Source: Stappia sp. ES.058 (lineage in GTDB: Bacteria; Pseudomonadota; Alphaproteobacteria; Rhizobiales; Stappiaceae). From it: a DNA stretch of 64,000 nucleotides. Positions 52,769-62,460 of the stretch are shown here, in pieces. Each line of letters begins with the position of its first letter. Position 1 is the first letter of the stretch. The notes under the pieces were generated by a model. That model searched no databases. It was not told the origin of the DNA and saw only the letters and a program-made list of their open reading frames with translations. The DNA is taken from the NCBI RefSeq assembly GCF_900105595.1, contig NZ_LT629784.1, positions 744,001 to 808,000 of the forward strand, read 5' to 3'. The position numbers and the translations under genes are program-made.

Positions 52769-52803
52769 GGCGGGCGGCGCGGTTTTCGCCGGTGTCGCCC
52801 GCC
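52769..52803 (-). promoter_or_regulatory. Intercistronic hairpin between pufA and pufL
   Basis: Arms GGCGGGCG and CGCCCGCC flank a 19-nt loop that can also form CGGCG/CGCCG. It lies 68 bp before the pufL start and 17 bp after pufA. In Rhodobacter, such hairpins stabilise pufBA messages so that LH1 exceeds reaction centre subunits. Confidence 0.65.
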
Positions 52804-52820
52804 ACCTTGTCGTAAGCGCG

Positions 52821-53021
52821 TTATCCGATCATTCGCACCGGCTCCACGCCATCCGTGACGGATTGTTCAATCGAGCTGGTCGTCGTGGACGAACCTTCCA
52901 GCCAGTTGAATCGATCCGTGCTGAGCAGGATGAAGTGGATGAGAATGGCCAGCGAGAACAGGAAGACGGCCAGTCCGACCATCACGCGACGCGGGTCGAA
53001 CAGATACCAGATTCTCCACAT
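52821..53021 (-). CDS. pufA: LH1 alpha polypeptide
   Basis: A 66-residue antenna protein: [20 protein letters not shown], then a helix with [13 protein letters not shown]; the His binds bacteriochlorophyll. The C-terminal tail (after FNWLEG) is Ser/Thr-rich. It follows pufB by 10 bp. It is part of the LH1 ring around the reaction centre. Confidence 0.95.
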   Translation of the reverse strand: MWRIWYLFDPRRVMVGLAVFLFSLAILIHFILLSTDRFNWLEGSSTTTSSIEQSVTDGVEPVRMIG

Positions 53022-53031
53022 AGCTTTTCTC

Positions 53032-53253
53032 CTATGCGAGGACGGGAAGGAGCGCGGAGACGGTTTCTGTCACGCCGTCAAGCGCGGCATAACCGTCGGG
53101 TCCGGGGATCCACGGGCGCCAAAGCCAGACCAGGATATGCGCGACGATCGCAACCGCCGTGAATCCCAAGAAGCCTTGGATGAAGTACTTGTGGATCTCC
53201 TGAGCTTCGCTCTCGGTAAGACCCGAAAGTGAGACGTTGTCAGGGCTAGCCAT
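53032..53253 (-). CDS. pufB: LH1 beta polypeptide with long C-terminal tail
   Basis: Start at 53253 follows AGGAGGTGA at 7 bp; an in-frame GTG inside the ribosome site is not credible. The 73-residue protein has the conserved [40 protein letters not shown] core, where His39-region binds bacteriochlorophyll. A further ~23 residues ([20 protein letters not shown]) extend past the usual end. It precedes pufA. Confidence 0.95.
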   Translation of the reverse strand: MASPDNVSLSGLTESEAQEIHKYFIQGFLGFTAVAIVAHILVWLWRPWIPGPDGYAALDGVTETVSALLPVLA

Positions 53254-53364
53254 GAACGTCACCTCCTAGTCATGTAAGCCACGAAACCCCCGCGGCTGGG
53301 GTGCCAGGGCGGGCGCAGACCCGCTTCAGGCGATTGCCGGTTTTGGACGCCGGCAGGTGAGTGC

Positions 53365-53604
53365 TTACGCGATGAACGCGTAGCCAACCGCGGCATGCGC
53401 TGCGGATCTTGCCTCTGCGAAAACGCCTTCGCGGAGATGAGGGGTGGATGCCGGCCGCGACGCGAACAGACGCAGGGTCCGCTTTGCGATGCCGGCTCCG
53501 ACACACAGGAAAAAAGCGAGGGCGACGAGCGCCTTGTATTCGAGCCGATCCCAGGGATCGGTCAGGCCCGAACCGTCGCAGCGGCGCTGGGTTCTCGTGA
53601 TCAT
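53365..53604 (-). CDS. pufQ: PufQ, bacteriochlorophyll-related regulatory/assembly protein
   Basis: A 79-residue protein with a basic, soluble N-terminus, one membrane helix (EYKALVALAFFLCVGAGIA) and a C-terminus with FAEARSAAHAAVGYAF, a PufQ-type ending. Its place between bchZ and pufB is the standard pufQ site. PufQ promotes bacteriochlorophyll supply to complexes. Sequence conservation is low in this family, so the call rests mainly on position and architecture. Confidence 0.85.
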   Translation of the reverse strand: MITRTQRRCDGSGLTDPWDRLEYKALVALAFFLCVGAGIAKRTLRLFASRPASTPHLREGVFAEARSAAHAAVGYAFIA

Positions 53605-53660
53605 GCTCTTGCTCCTCCACTGGCGCGCCCGAAAGATGCCGGCGCGCGATGGGTTTCCGG

Positions 53661-55118
53661 CTAAATGGCCGGTTCGACGTCGCGCGGCGCTTTGGCGCCA
53701 GGCAAATGCTTCTGGTCAACGGTTTCCGCACCGGCAGCGCGCGCGGCCGCCTCGGCCATGTCGCGCAGTCGCTTTGCGGCTGAAATTCGAATGAGAACGG
53801 GTTCCGCCTCGACAAGGGCATCGAGGGTGGCGCGCGCGTCGTCGGTCCACGCCATCTCGCCTGCACGGCGGACCGGTGTCGGATCGACGGCGTCGAGCTC
53901 GCTCGACAGGGGCAGGATGTTGAACAGCGCGTCGAACAGCGCATTGCACACTTCCTGGATGACCCAGGTCGCGCCGGAATAGCCCATCACCGGCGTGCCG
54001 GTGTGCCGGCGGATGATCGCGCCGGGGAAAGAGACCGGGATGTAGATCGCCTTCGCTCCGGCTTCCGCCAGATACATGCGTTCGTTGTACGAGCCGAACA
54101 TGACCAGCGGCGGCGTCGTGCGGATCTTCTCGCGGATGGCGGCATTGTCGGTCTTGGCACCGGCGCGCCGCTGCACGGAAAACACGCAGGGCAGGCCCAT
54201 TTCGTCTTCCAGGAAATTGCGGATGCCGCGCTCGTAGGTCTCGCCCGCGACAACCGCGAAACTGGCCGTGCCGAAGAAGTCCTGGGTGACGGAACGCCAC
54301 AGATCCCACATCGGCTTCAGCGTCGTGTGTTTCTCGCGTTCGATGAACGGATAGGGGTCGAGGCCGAGCATTTCGCCCAGCGTTTCCAGGAAGGCGGTTG
54401 TCGAATGGATGCCGATCGGCGCCTGCAGGTAGGGTCGGTCCAGCGCCTCGCACAGCAGACGCCCGAACTCGCGGTACATGCAGATGTTGACCTCGGCCTC
54501 TGTCAGGCGGCTGACGTCGGCCAGATGGCTGCCGAGCGGGAAGGTCATGCTGACCTCCGCGCCGATGCCCTCGACAAGGCGGACCACTTCGGCGAGATCC
54601 GATGGCTGATTGAAGGTGCCGTAGATCGGCCCGATGATGTTGACCTTGGGCTTGTCGCCGTCCTGGCGCGCCTTGGGCGGGCGCACACGGCCCTTTTTGG
54701 GGCCATATTCGGTCCACAGCCATTTCAGGGCACGGTCGGCGCTTTGCCACTGGTCCTCGTCGATGGTGCGCGGCAGGAAGCGCTGGACATTGCTTCCTTC
54801 GGGCGTGACGCCGCCGCCGATCATTTCGGCGATGGATCCGGTGACGACGACGGCGGGAAGATCGGGGTCGAGCACGCTGCGCGCGCGTTTCATCGCGCCT
54901 TCCGTGCCGTGCTGGCCAAGCTCGTCCTCACCCAGACCGGTGACGACGATGGGCAGCTCATGCGGCGGCAGCGCATCCGTGTAGTGCAGCACCGAGGTGA
55001 CGGGCAGGTTCTCGCAGCCGACGGGACCGTCGATGATCACCTGCAGGCCCTTGATCGCGGTGAAGGCGTAGACGGAGCCCCAGTAGCCTCCGGCACGGTC
55101 GTGGTCGAGGATTAGCAT
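53661..55118 (-). CDS. bchZ: Chlorophyllide reductase subunit Z
   Basis: A 485-residue nitrogenase-like subunit. [50 protein letters not shown] is the family's start with the cluster-ligating Cys in GPVGCEN. With BchY and BchX it reduces the C7=C8 bond of chlorophyllide a to form bacteriochlorin. It overlaps bchY by 7 bp and lies 56 bp before pufQ. Confidence 0.97.
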   Translation of the reverse strand: MLILDHDRAGGYWGSVYAFTAIKGLQVIIDGPVGCENLPVTSVLHYTDALPPHELPIVVTGLGEDELGQHGTEGAMKRARSVLDPDLPAVVVTGSIAEMIGGGVTPEGSNVQRFLPRTIDEDQWQSADRALKWLWTEYGPKKGRVRPPKARQDGDKPKVNIIGPIYGTFNQPSDLAEVVRLVEGIGAEVSMTFPLGSHLADVSRLTEAEVNICMYREFGRLLCEALDRPYLQAPIGIHSTTAFLETLGEMLGLDPYPFIEREKHTTLKPMWDLWRSVTQDFFGTASFAVVAGETYERGIRNFLEDEMGLPCVFSVQRRAGAKTDNAAIREKIRTTPPLVMFGSYNERMYLAEAGAKAIYIPVSFPGAIIRRHTGTPVMGYSGATWVIQEVCNALFDALFNILPLSSELDAVDPTPVRRAGEMAWTDDARATLDALVEAEPVLIRISAAKRLRDMAEAAARAAGAETVDQKHLPGAKAPRDVEPAI

Positions 55119-56647
55119 CCCACTGCCTCCCCGGCGTCGACGGCGTTTTTGGACACGCGGGACTTGGCCGCGAACTTCTTGCGAAACGCCGGGCGCTCCA
55201 CCGGCGTGTCGCGCCAGATGCCGGCGGTGTCGCCGGTGCCCACACCTTCGAAGAAGGCGGACATGCGGTCGAACCGCGGTTTGTTGGCAATCGCCGCATT
55301 GATCACCTGGGCGAGCGAGCCCGCACCCGCCGGGCCCATCAGCGGGCGGGCGGAAATCAGGTTTGTGAAATAGAGCGACGGAACCGAGGCTTCCTTGGCG
55401 GCCTGCACCACCGGCGTCGTGCCGATCACGAGATCCGGCTGGAATTCACGGAAGGCGGCAAGGTCCTGTTCCAGCGACGCCCGGTACTGGACCTCCACGC
55501 CCTGGGCCTCGAGCCATTGCGCGTCGGCCGCCGACCAGGGGGTCTTGGGGCAGGCGGTGCCCACGTAACGCAGGTCCGCACCCGATTCCACCAGCAGGCG
55601 GGCGACGATCAGCTCCGAGCCCTCATAGCCCGAAAGCGTGATGCGCCCGTTGATCCGGTTTTCCTCAAGCGCGCCGGCAATGGCGCCGCGCATGGCGTTG
55701 CGCACGCCGTCCCGGGCGTCTGGCGCGACGTTCAGCGTGTCGGCAATCGCCGACAGCCACGCGTCGGTGCCATCCAGCCCGACGGGAGCCGAGCCGACGA
55801 CCGGGCGGCCCGCTTCCTGGAATTCGCGCACCGAGGCGGTGTAGAAGGGATGGATCGCGGCTACGACATCGCCGTCGAGCGCGGCATAGAGCTCGCGCCA
55901 CTCGCGCACCGGAACGACCGGACCGGCGGCAAGGCCCATCGGGGCGAGCATGCGGCCGATGATCACCGGATCGGCGGGAAACACCTCGCCGAGCAGCGTC
56001 ACTGTGGGGCGGTCTTCCACCCCGGCGCGCGGGGCCTGGACGGGACCGGAGAGGACCTCCTGCCGGGCGTATTTCAGCATCGCGGCGGAGAGCACGTCCT
56101 TGGCTTCCGCATGTGTCGGAATGCCGAAGCCCGGAACGTCGATGCCGACGATGCGCACGCCGTCGATTTCCTTCGGCAGCATCTGCAAGGGAACGCCGGA
56201 GGCGGTCGGCACGCACAGGCTGGTGACGATGACGGCGTCATAGTCTTCCGGCTTCGCAACCTCGCGCACCGCGTCGCGGATGTCCTCGTAGAGCTTGCCC
56301 GTCACCAGCGTTTCCGAGGAGAAGGGAACATAGCCGACCGAGCGTTTGGCACCGTAGAAATGCGAGGTGAAGGTCAGGCCGTAGACGCAGCAGGCGGAGC
56401 CGGAAAGGAGTGTCGCCACGCGGCGCATGCGCAGGCCCACACGCAGCGAGCCGAAGGCCGGACACATCGATTGCGGCTGGTCGTGCGGCCCCTTGGGGTA
56501 GTCGCGCTCGTAGCGGTCGAGCGTTTCGGACTTGCCCGCGGCCCGCGCGGCAGCCTTCATCGTGTCCGCGCCGGCATGACAGCCCAGGCCGTCGGTTTCG
56601 GCGATGGGAGCGCCTGGAGGCTCTGTCGTGTGGATGTCGTCGCTCAT
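55112..56647 (-). CDS. bchY: Chlorophyllide reductase subunit Y
   Basis: A 511-residue protein. [18 protein letters not shown] and [29 protein letters not shown] carry the Cys ligands for the shared cluster; [16 protein letters not shown] follows. It forms the catalytic complex with BchZ. It starts 7 bp after bchX and its end overlaps bchZ. Confidence 0.97.
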   Translation of the reverse strand: MSDDIHTTEPPGAPIAETDGLGCHAGADTMKAAARAAGKSETLDRYERDYPKGPHDQPQSMCPAFGSLRVGLRMRRVATLLSGSACCVYGLTFTSHFYGAKRSVGYVPFSSETLVTGKLYEDIRDAVREVAKPEDYDAVIVTSLCVPTASGVPLQMLPKEIDGVRIVGIDVPGFGIPTHAEAKDVLSAAMLKYARQEVLSGPVQAPRAGVEDRPTVTLLGEVFPADPVIIGRMLAPMGLAAGPVVPVREWRELYAALDGDVVAAIHPFYTASVREFQEAGRPVVGSAPVGLDGTDAWLSAIADTLNVAPDARDGVRNAMRGAIAGALEENRINGRITLSGYEGSELIVARLLVESGADLRYVGTACPKTPWSAADAQWLEAQGVEVQYRASLEQDLAAFREFQPDLVIGTTPVVQAAKEASVPSLYFTNLISARPLMGPAGAGSLAQVINAAIANKPRFDRMSAFFEGVGTGDTAGIWRDTPVERPAFRKKFAAKSRVSKNAVDAGEAVGC

Positions 56648-56654
56648 GGCCGCC

Positions 56655-57680
56655 TCACACCGTGTCGTAGATGACTTCGAGGGACCGCTTGTCGAGCGTC
56701 GACGCGGCGCACATGTCTTCCACGCTGGCCGGCTGGAGCGTGAAGTCTCCGCCGGTCTGTTCCGTATCGAAGAGGGCGATCAGATCGTCTTGCGACAGGG
56801 GGGCCGGCTGTACCGGCGGCGCGCTGTGCAGGTTGTCGGCGAGTTCCTGAAAGAGCGGTCCCCATTCGCCATCGGGATGGCCGATGATCTGGTAGTTCGC
56901 GCTCTTTCGGCGGATGTCTTCGTGCTGGGGAACCGAGGCGAGCACCGGGATGCCGACGCGTTCGGCAAAGGCATGCGCCTCGCCGGTGCCGTCGTCCTTG
57001 TTGACCACCATGCCGGCCAGGCCGACGTTGCCGCCAAGCTTGCGGAAATACTCCACCGCCGAGCAGACATTGTTGGCGACATAGAGCGACTGGAGATCGT
57101 TCGAGCCGACGACGACCACCTTCTGGCACATGTCGCGGGCGATCGGCAGGCCGAAGCCGCCGCACACCACGTCACCCAGGAAGTCGAGCAGGACATAGTC
57201 GAAGTCCCAGTCGTGAAAACCGAGTTTTTCCAGCGTCTCGAAGCCGTGAATGATGCCGCGTCCGCCGCAGCCGCGACCGACCTCCGGTCCGCCGAGCTCC
57301 ATCGCGAAGACGCCGTCGCGCTTGAAGCAGACGTCGCCGATGGAGACTTCCTCGCCGGCTTCCTTCTTCTGGGAGGCGGTCGCAATGATCGTCGGGCAGG
57401 CGCGTCCGCCGAACAGCAGAGATGTCGTGTCGCTCTTGGGGTCGCAGCCGATCAGCAGCACCTTCTTGCCGAGTTGTGCCAGCATGTAGGAGAGGTTGGC
57501 GAGCGTGAAGCTCTTGCCGATCCCGCCCTTGCCGTAGATGGCGATGATCTGGGTGTCCTTGGTCGCCTCGCTGACCGGCAGCGGCGCCGGTTCCTGGGCG
57601 GCTTCCGCGCGAAGACGGGCGTCGTAGGTTTCGTTGCTGCTCGGATCGGCGTCGATCCTCGGCTCCATGCCTTCGGTCAT
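56655..57680 (-). CDS. bchX: Chlorophyllide reductase iron protein X
   Basis: The ATG at 57680 overlaps the bchC stop by 4 bp (ATGA) and follows GGAGGA. A longer in-frame ORF lies inside bchC. The 341-residue NifH-like protein has Walker [13 protein letters not shown] and Cys ligands in GRGCGGRGI and DVVCGGFGL. It transfers electrons to BchYZ. Confidence 0.97.
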   Translation of the reverse strand: MTEGMEPRIDADPSSNETYDARLRAEAAQEPAPLPVSEATKDTQIIAIYGKGGIGKSFTLANLSYMLAQLGKKVLLIGCDPKSDTTSLLFGGRACPTIIATASQKKEAGEEVSIGDVCFKRDGVFAMELGGPEVGRGCGGRGIIHGFETLEKLGFHDWDFDYVLLDFLGDVVCGGFGLPIARDMCQKVVVVGSNDLQSLYVANNVCSAVEYFRKLGGNVGLAGMVVNKDDGTGEAHAFAERVGIPVLASVPQHEDIRRKSANYQIIGHPDGEWGPLFQELADNLHSAPPVQPAPLSQDDLIALFDTEQTGGDFTLQPASVEDMCAASTLDKRSLEVIYDTV

Positions 57681-58627
57681 CCGTTCCTCCTCCAGTCGAG
57701 AATCATTTTGGTGCAATGCGGGTCTCCGAATGCCGTTGCATAGGCTTTCGGCGCATCGCCTGCGTCGGCGCGGTGGCTGATCAGCCCGCCAAGCGACAGC
57801 CGTCCGCTGTCGACAAGGCCCATCACGGCTGTCAGGTCCGCCGGGGTAAATTCCGCGGCGATGAAAAGCCGGGCCTCGCGCATGAAGGCCGGCGGAAACG
57901 AGAAGCTGAGCGGCGCGGCGTAGAAGCCGGCCAGCGTGATCGTGCCGCCCTTGGAGAGGCGGGCGACAAGCGTGTCGAGGATCGTCGGGTCGCCGCTCAC
58001 ATCCATGATCGTGCTGTAGTCCGTGCGCGCGTCGTCCGCGCCATCGACCACCTCGACGGCTTCCGCCGTGTCGCGGCGTGCGGGATTGCGCTCCCATACC
58101 CGCGGTGCGGGATGTCCAAGGGCAATGGCGATGCGGGCGATGAGCCGGCCAAGCACGCCGAAGCCGACGATCAGCTCCGGCGGCGTCGCGTCGCGAAGGG
58201 TGAGCGCGTGATAGGCGGTTGCCGCGAGCGACAGCAGCACCGCGTCCTCGCCGAGCGATTCGGAGACGCGGATGGCGCGCGATCCGGGAAGGACCACGCG
58301 CGCCGCCGTCGCGCCGAACAGGCCGCGTGCGCCGTTGTAGCAATTGGCGCCGGGGACGAAGACCGTTTCATCTTGCGAAAAGCCGCTATCGGCACCGGCC
58401 GAAACCACCCGGCCAACCGACTCGTATCCCGGCACCAGCGGATACCCCATGCCGGGGAAGGGGGGCATCGTGCCGTCGAAGAACAGCTTCTCGGTGCCTG
58501 TGCTGATGCCGCTCCAGGAGACGTCAACGGCGATATCGTTCTCTTTCATGGGCGTCAGTTCGACGTCCTGAAGGCCGATGTCGTGCGGTCTGGTGAGCAC
58601 AATCGCCGAGGTGAACATGTATCGCAT
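57677..58627 (-). CDS. bchC: Bacteriochlorophyllide a dehydrogenase BchC
   Basis: The start at 58627 (MRYMFTSAIVLTRP) is chosen because AGG lies 4 bp before it; 58618 is possible, and upstream starts fall in the PpsR sites. The 316-residue medium-chain dehydrogenase oxidises the 3-hydroxyethyl group to acetyl. FDGTMPPFPGMGYPLVPGYESVGRV is the typical zinc-family start, and VGFGVLGRLIARIAI the NAD-binding Rossmann motif. A PpsR site pair with 8-bp spacing lies directly upstream. Confidence 0.95.
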   Translation of the reverse strand: MRYMFTSAIVLTRPHDIGLQDVELTPMKENDIAVDVSWSGISTGTEKLFFDGTMPPFPGMGYPLVPGYESVGRVVSAGADSGFSQDETVFVPGANCYNGARGLFGATAARVVLPGSRAIRVSESLGEDAVLLSLAATAYHALTLRDATPPELIVGFGVLGRLIARIAIALGHPAPRVWERNPARRDTAEAVEVVDGADDARTDYSTIMDVSGDPTILDTLVARLSKGGTITLAGFYAAPLSFSFPPAFMREARLFIAAEFTPADLTAVMGLVDSGRLSLGGLISHRADAGDAPKAYATAFGDPHCTKMILDWRRNG

Positions 58628-58669
58628 TGGCCTGATCGAGATTGGGTCGTCAGGCTCTGCCTCCCTGAG

Positions 58670-58713
58670 TGTCATATTAAAACGACAAATATTAGTGTCA
58701 ATTATTATTTACA
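58670..58713 (-). promoter_or_regulatory. Tandem PpsR sites before bchC (8-bp spacing)
   Basis: TGT-N12-ACA occurs at 58670-58687 (TGTCATATTAAAACGACA) and again at 58696-58713 (TGTCAATTATTATTTACA), with exactly 8 bp between. This is the classical cooperative PpsR/CrtJ arrangement known from bchC of Rhodobacter. The AT-rich gap between crtF and bchC thus holds an internal promoter. Confidence 0.9.
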
Positions 58714-58737
58714 CTTATTTGCGAACTGTCAGGCTTG

Positions 58738-59892
58738 CTAGACATGCGCAACCAGCAGGCCGGCAAACAGCGGCATGCTGGTGCGTCGTTCCCGGATTCT
58801 GGAAAAGCCGGCTTGTTTGAGAAGGTCGCTCAGATGCTCGGGCGTCCGGCAGTGACCGGACCGCATCGCGAGAAAGTAGAATTCGAAATAGGCCGCCGCG
58901 AACCGTCGGTCGTCGTCGGTGCCGGCCATGGGTTCGGCGATCAGCAGCGTGTCCTGCGGTGTCATTGCGGCGCGAATGGCGCGCAGCAGGGAGAGAACCG
59001 CCGCATCCTCATGGTCGCACAGCACCCGCACGAGGCTCAGGCAGTCGGCGCCTGACGGAATCGGATTGTCGAAGAAGCTTCCGCCGAAGCAGCGCGTTCG
59101 TTCGCCCACGCCGCGCTCGCGCATTGCGGTTTCCGCCCGCACCGCAACCGCGGGAAGATCGAACAGCATCAGCTCCAGGTGGGGATTGGGTCTTGCGACC
59201 GAGGCAAGAAAGGTTCCGTCACCGCCGCCGATGTCGAGGAGCGTGCGGTGGCGGGAAAAGTCGTAGGCCCTCAGCACCTCGGTTGCGATCAGGTCCTGGC
59301 TGAGATGCATGAGATCGGAGTAGGCGGCGGCTGTTTGAGTGTCGACGCCTGCGCCGTCCTGCCGGCCGGCATAGGCCCAGAAGCTGGAGGTTTCGGTCTC
59401 GGTGGCGGAGCGCAGCAACGCCAGCGGGTCCGCCAGATCCCGGTAGACCATGGCATGATGGCGGATCATCGCGGCGATGCCGGGATTGCCGGCCACCACC
59501 GCACCCAGATCGTCAAGCCACCAGGTGCCGTCCTCAAGCTGTGTAACCAGCTTGAGGCCGCGTGCGGCGATCAGCAGGCGTGACAGGGCCGCGACAGGAA
59601 GGTCGATGGTGCGGGCGAGTGCCTCGGCGCTCTGGCCATCGTCTCTCAACGCTGACAGAAGTCCGGAGTCCAGACTGGCGAACAGGACCTGGGAGTAGAG
59701 AAAGCCGGCGTTGATGCGAAACAGGTCGCGCGCGTTACGCCGTGCGATCCATCTCAGTCCGGGAAGACTTGCCACCCGGTTTTGGAAGCTGGCGCTGGCG
59801 ATCAACCGGTTGCGCCAGCCGCGCAGGCGCGCGGCGAACGATCGGGACGCGTGGGGTGAGCGGGGGTGTGTCGCGGGTGCTGCGGCGTCCAT
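58738..59892 (-). CDS. crtF: Hydroxyneurosporene O-methyltransferase CrtF
   Basis: ATG at 59892 (MDAAAPATHPRSPH) is preferred over TTG at 59913, which overlaps the crtE stop. The 384-residue SAM methyltransferase has an N-terminal dimerisation region and LLDIGGGDGTFLASVA (motif I), LVRVLCDHEDAAVLSLLRAI. It methylates the hydroxyl of 1-hydroxycarotenoids in spheroidene/spirilloxanthin synthesis. It is in line with crtE, upstream of bchC. Confidence 0.93.
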   Translation of the reverse strand: MDAAAPATHPRSPHASRSFAARLRGWRNRLIASASFQNRVASLPGLRWIARRNARDLFRINAGFLYSQVLFASLDSGLLSALRDDGQSAEALARTIDLPVAALSRLLIAARGLKLVTQLEDGTWWLDDLGAVVAGNPGIAAMIRHHAMVYRDLADPLALLRSATETETSSFWAYAGRQDGAGVDTQTAAAYSDLMHLSQDLIATEVLRAYDFSRHRTLLDIGGGDGTFLASVARPNPHLELMLFDLPAVAVRAETAMRERGVGERTRCFGGSFFDNPIPSGADCLSLVRVLCDHEDAAVLSLLRAIRAAMTPQDTLLIAEPMAGTDDDRRFAAAYFEFYFLAMRSGHCRTPEHLSDLLKQAGFSRIRERRTSMPLFAGLLVAHV

Positions 59893-59909
59893 ACGATCAT
59901 GCCGCCGGT

Positions 59910-60782
59910 TCAAGCGGCGACGACATGGGCGAGGTTCTTCGGCACCAGCCGCTTCGCCTCTCCGAGGATCAGGTTCTTGAGGCCGTCCGATCCGGGGCAG
60001 TCGGGCACCGCATCAACGGCCGAATGGACCAGATCCTGCAGCTTCATCACGGTGCCGGACACTCCGTCGGCAAGAGCGGCATTCGGACGTCCGTTGGCAA
60101 GATCCTGACCGCAGGGCTTGCCGATCTCGGCCTCTTCCGCAGCGATGTCGCGCAGGTCGTCGGCGGTCTGGTAAGCCGCGCCGAGCGCTTCTCCGACCTG
60201 CATCCAGGGCTGGGGGTCGGCTCCGGCCGAAATCGCGCCCGCGGCGGTCGCGCCGGTGAACAGCGCCGTCGTCTTGGCGCGGTGATAATCGCCGAGCGGG
60301 ATCTCGGTTTCGCTTTCCCACGCCTGACCGGCAACGATGCCATGCGGCGAGCCGACGGCGCGGGCGATCGTTGCCGTGAGCGGTGCCAGCAGATGCGGGC
60401 TCAACGCGCATTCGCGCGCGAGCGTCTCGAACGCCAGCACGATAAGTGCGTCGCCGCTCAGCAGCGACAGCGGTTCGCCATGCACCACATGGGTTGCCGG
60501 CTTGCCGCGCCGCAGGGCGGCGTTGTCGAAGCAGGGAAGGTCGTCGTGCACCAGCGAGGCGCAATGCAGCAGTTCGATGGCCGCTGCTGCCGCATCCGTC
60601 GCCGCCGGGTTCGGATCGCCGCAAGCGCCCGCGACGGCAAGGCACAGGCGCGGGCGCACGCGCGCTCCGCCGGGAAAGACAGAATAGCGCAGCGCGGCCA
60701 TCAGCTTCGGCGGTTGCCCGGTTGAGGTGGCAAAGGCGATGGCCTTTTCCAGTCCTCGTTCGATGCGCTTGTGAATGTCCAT
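59910..60782 (-). CDS. crtE: Geranylgeranyl diphosphate synthase CrtE
   Basis: The ATG at 60782 follows GGGAGGCGG. The 290-residue polyprenyl synthase has the first Asp-rich motif HDDLPCFDNAALRRGKP and the second DDLRDIAAEE. It makes C20-PP for carotenoids and the bacteriochlorophyll tail. It is the first gene of the crtEF-bchCXYZ-puf superoperon and diverges from crtD across a PpsR pair. Confidence 0.95.
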   Translation of the reverse strand: MDIHKRIERGLEKAIAFATSTGQPPKLMAALRYSVFPGGARVRPRLCLAVAGACGDPNPAATDAAAAAIELLHCASLVHDDLPCFDNAALRRGKPATHVVHGEPLSLLSGDALIVLAFETLARECALSPHLLAPLTATIARAVGSPHGIVAGQAWESETEIPLGDYHRAKTTALFTGATAAGAISAGADPQPWMQVGEALGAAYQTADDLRDIAAEEAEIGKPCGQDLANGRPNAALADGVSGTVMKLQDLVHSAVDAVPDCPGSDGLKNLILGEAKRLVPKNLAHVVAA

Positions 60783-60798
60783 CAACCCGCCTCCCGAA

Positions 60799-60842
60799 AG
60801 TCAATTTACAACGACAAACTTAAGTGTCAAATTAGATTGACA
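60799..60842. promoter_or_regulatory. Tandem PpsR sites between crtE and crtD (8-bp spacing)
   Basis: TGT-N12-ACA at 60825-60842 (TGTCAAATTAGATTGACA) fits the full consensus. AGT-N12-ACA at 60799-60816, one mismatch, precedes it with exactly 8 bp between. Both divergent transcripts (crtE and crtD) should be repressed from this pair. Confidence 0.85.
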
Positions 60843-60877
60843 CAAAATGAGGTGATGTCAATGCACGCGAATTGCCA

Positions 60878-62440
60878 ATGACCGCCGCAGTGTGCCGCGA
60901 GCGTGTTGTCATTGTGGGGGCGGGGATTGCCGGGCTGTCGGCCGCGGTTTCGCTGGCGTCCGCCGGCCATGACGTTCATGTCGTGGAACGCGCCGCAGCG
61001 CCCGGCGGCAAGATGCGCCAGGTCGAGGTCGGCGGAACCCGGATCGATGCCGGGCCGACCGTCTTCACGATGAAATGGGCTTTCGACCGCCTGCTGGACC
61101 GCGCCGGCACGACGCTGGAGGACGAGGTCGGTCTGACCCGCGCCGGCACGCTTGCGCGCCATGGCTGGGGAGACGGCAGCCGCCTGGATCTTTTCGCCGA
61201 TCCGGATGCGAGCGCGGCTGCAATCGAGGATTTCGCCGGTGCGCAAGAGGCCGGTGGCTACCGCCGCTTTTGCAAGGACAGTGCCGCCGTCTACGCGACG
61301 TTAAAGGATACCTATATTGCGGCTGAACGCCCGGACCCTGTCACGCTTGCCCGCCGCGTGGGGATGGGCAACTTGTCGCAAATGCTCGCGCTCAAGCCGT
61401 TTTCCACCCTCTGGTCGGCCCTTGGCGACTATTTTCGCGATCCGCGCCTGCGCCAGTTGTTCGCCCGCTATGCGACCTATTGCGGGTCCTCGCCGTTTCA
61501 GGCGCCGGCGACCCTTATGCTCGTCGCCCATGTCGAGCAGGACGGTGTCTGGCTGATCGACAGCGGCATGCATGCCCTGGCGCGCGCGCTTGCAGACGTT
61601 GCGAAGCGACATGGCGCACGGATCGACTATGGCCGTGTGGTGACGCGGATCGAGGTGGACGGCAGCGGCGTTGCGGCGGTGCATCTGGCCGACAAGGAAA
61701 GGATTCCTGCCGACGCGGTGATCTTCAACGGTGACTATTCCGCGCTTGCCTCCGGCCTCGTTGCCGGAGTCCGGTTGCGCCAGGCGCCGGTGAAACCGGC
61801 GGAGCGGTCCCTGTCCGCGATCACCTGGGCGGTGAAGGCGAAGCTGCACGGATTTCCGCTGGCCCGCCACACGGTGCTTTTTTCCGACGCCTACAAGCGG
61901 GAGTTTGACGAGATCTTCCGAAAGGGGCGGGTTCCCGACGACCCCACCGTCTATCTCTGCGCACAGGGGCGCGACGACACTGGCGCCCGTGTTGCGGACA
62001 CGGAGTCCGATCCGCGCGACGCGTTCCTGTGCCTGATCAACGCGCCGGCGCTTGGCGACCGGGCGCCCCACACGAGCAGCGAGATCGCGACATGTCTGGA
62101 CGCAACCCTGACGCGGATGGCTCGCTGCGGCCTGTCCCTCGACAGCGCGACGATGGAGAGCGTGGCGACGACGCCGGCGGATTTCGAGCGGATGTTCCCG
62201 GGAACGGGGGGCGCGCTCTACGGCAGGGCATCGCACGGCTGGATGGCGTCGTTTCAGCGTCCGGGCGCGCGCACGCGAATCCCGGGACTTTATCTGGCCG
62301 GCGGCAGCGTTCATCCGGGGCCGGGGGTGCCGATGGCGTCGCTTTCCGGGCAACTGGCGGCGGCGAGCCTGGTCGCGGACCGCGGTTCGACGCGCCGGTT
62401 CCACCCGGCGGCTATCTCTGGTGGTACCTCGACGGACTGA
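60878..62440 (+). CDS. crtD: 1-hydroxycarotenoid 3,4-desaturase CrtD
   Basis: The 520-residue flavoprotein starts MTAAVCRERVVIVGAGIAGLSAAVSL, the FAD-binding motif, followed by APGGKMRQVEVGGTRIDAGPTVFTMKW, as in CrtD. The C-terminal LYLAGGSVHPGPGVPMASLSG is the second FAD-contact motif of the phytoene desaturase family. It introduces the 3,4 double bond. It diverges from crtE, and crtC follows; this crtDC pair supports CrtD over CrtI. Confidence 0.93.
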   Translation: MTAAVCRERVVIVGAGIAGLSAAVSLASAGHDVHVVERAAAPGGKMRQVEVGGTRIDAGPTVFTMKWAFDRLLDRAGTTLEDEVGLTRAGTLARHGWGDGSRLDLFADPDASAAAIEDFAGAQEAGGYRRFCKDSAAVYATLKDTYIAAERPDPVTLARRVGMGNLSQMLALKPFSTLWSALGDYFRDPRLRQLFARYATYCGSSPFQAPATLMLVAHVEQDGVWLIDSGMHALARALADVAKRHGARIDYGRVVTRIEVDGSGVAAVHLADKERIPADAVIFNGDYSALASGLVAGVRLRQAPVKPAERSLSAITWAVKAKLHGFPLARHTVLFSDAYKREFDEIFRKGRVPDDPTVYLCAQGRDDTGARVADTESDPRDAFLCLINAPALGDRAPHTSSEIATCLDATLTRMARCGLSLDSATMESVATTPADFERMFPGTGGALYGRASHGWMASFQRPGARTRIPGLYLAGGSVHPGPGVPMASLSGQLAAASLVADRGSTRRFHPAAISGGTSTD

Positions 62441-62460
62441 GCGCGTGCGGGCGCCACGCG

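Noticed and set aside
53254..53364. Possible gene or hairpin between pufQ and pufB
   Set aside because: No ORF with a start and no strong stem was found; it is a normal leader for pufB.
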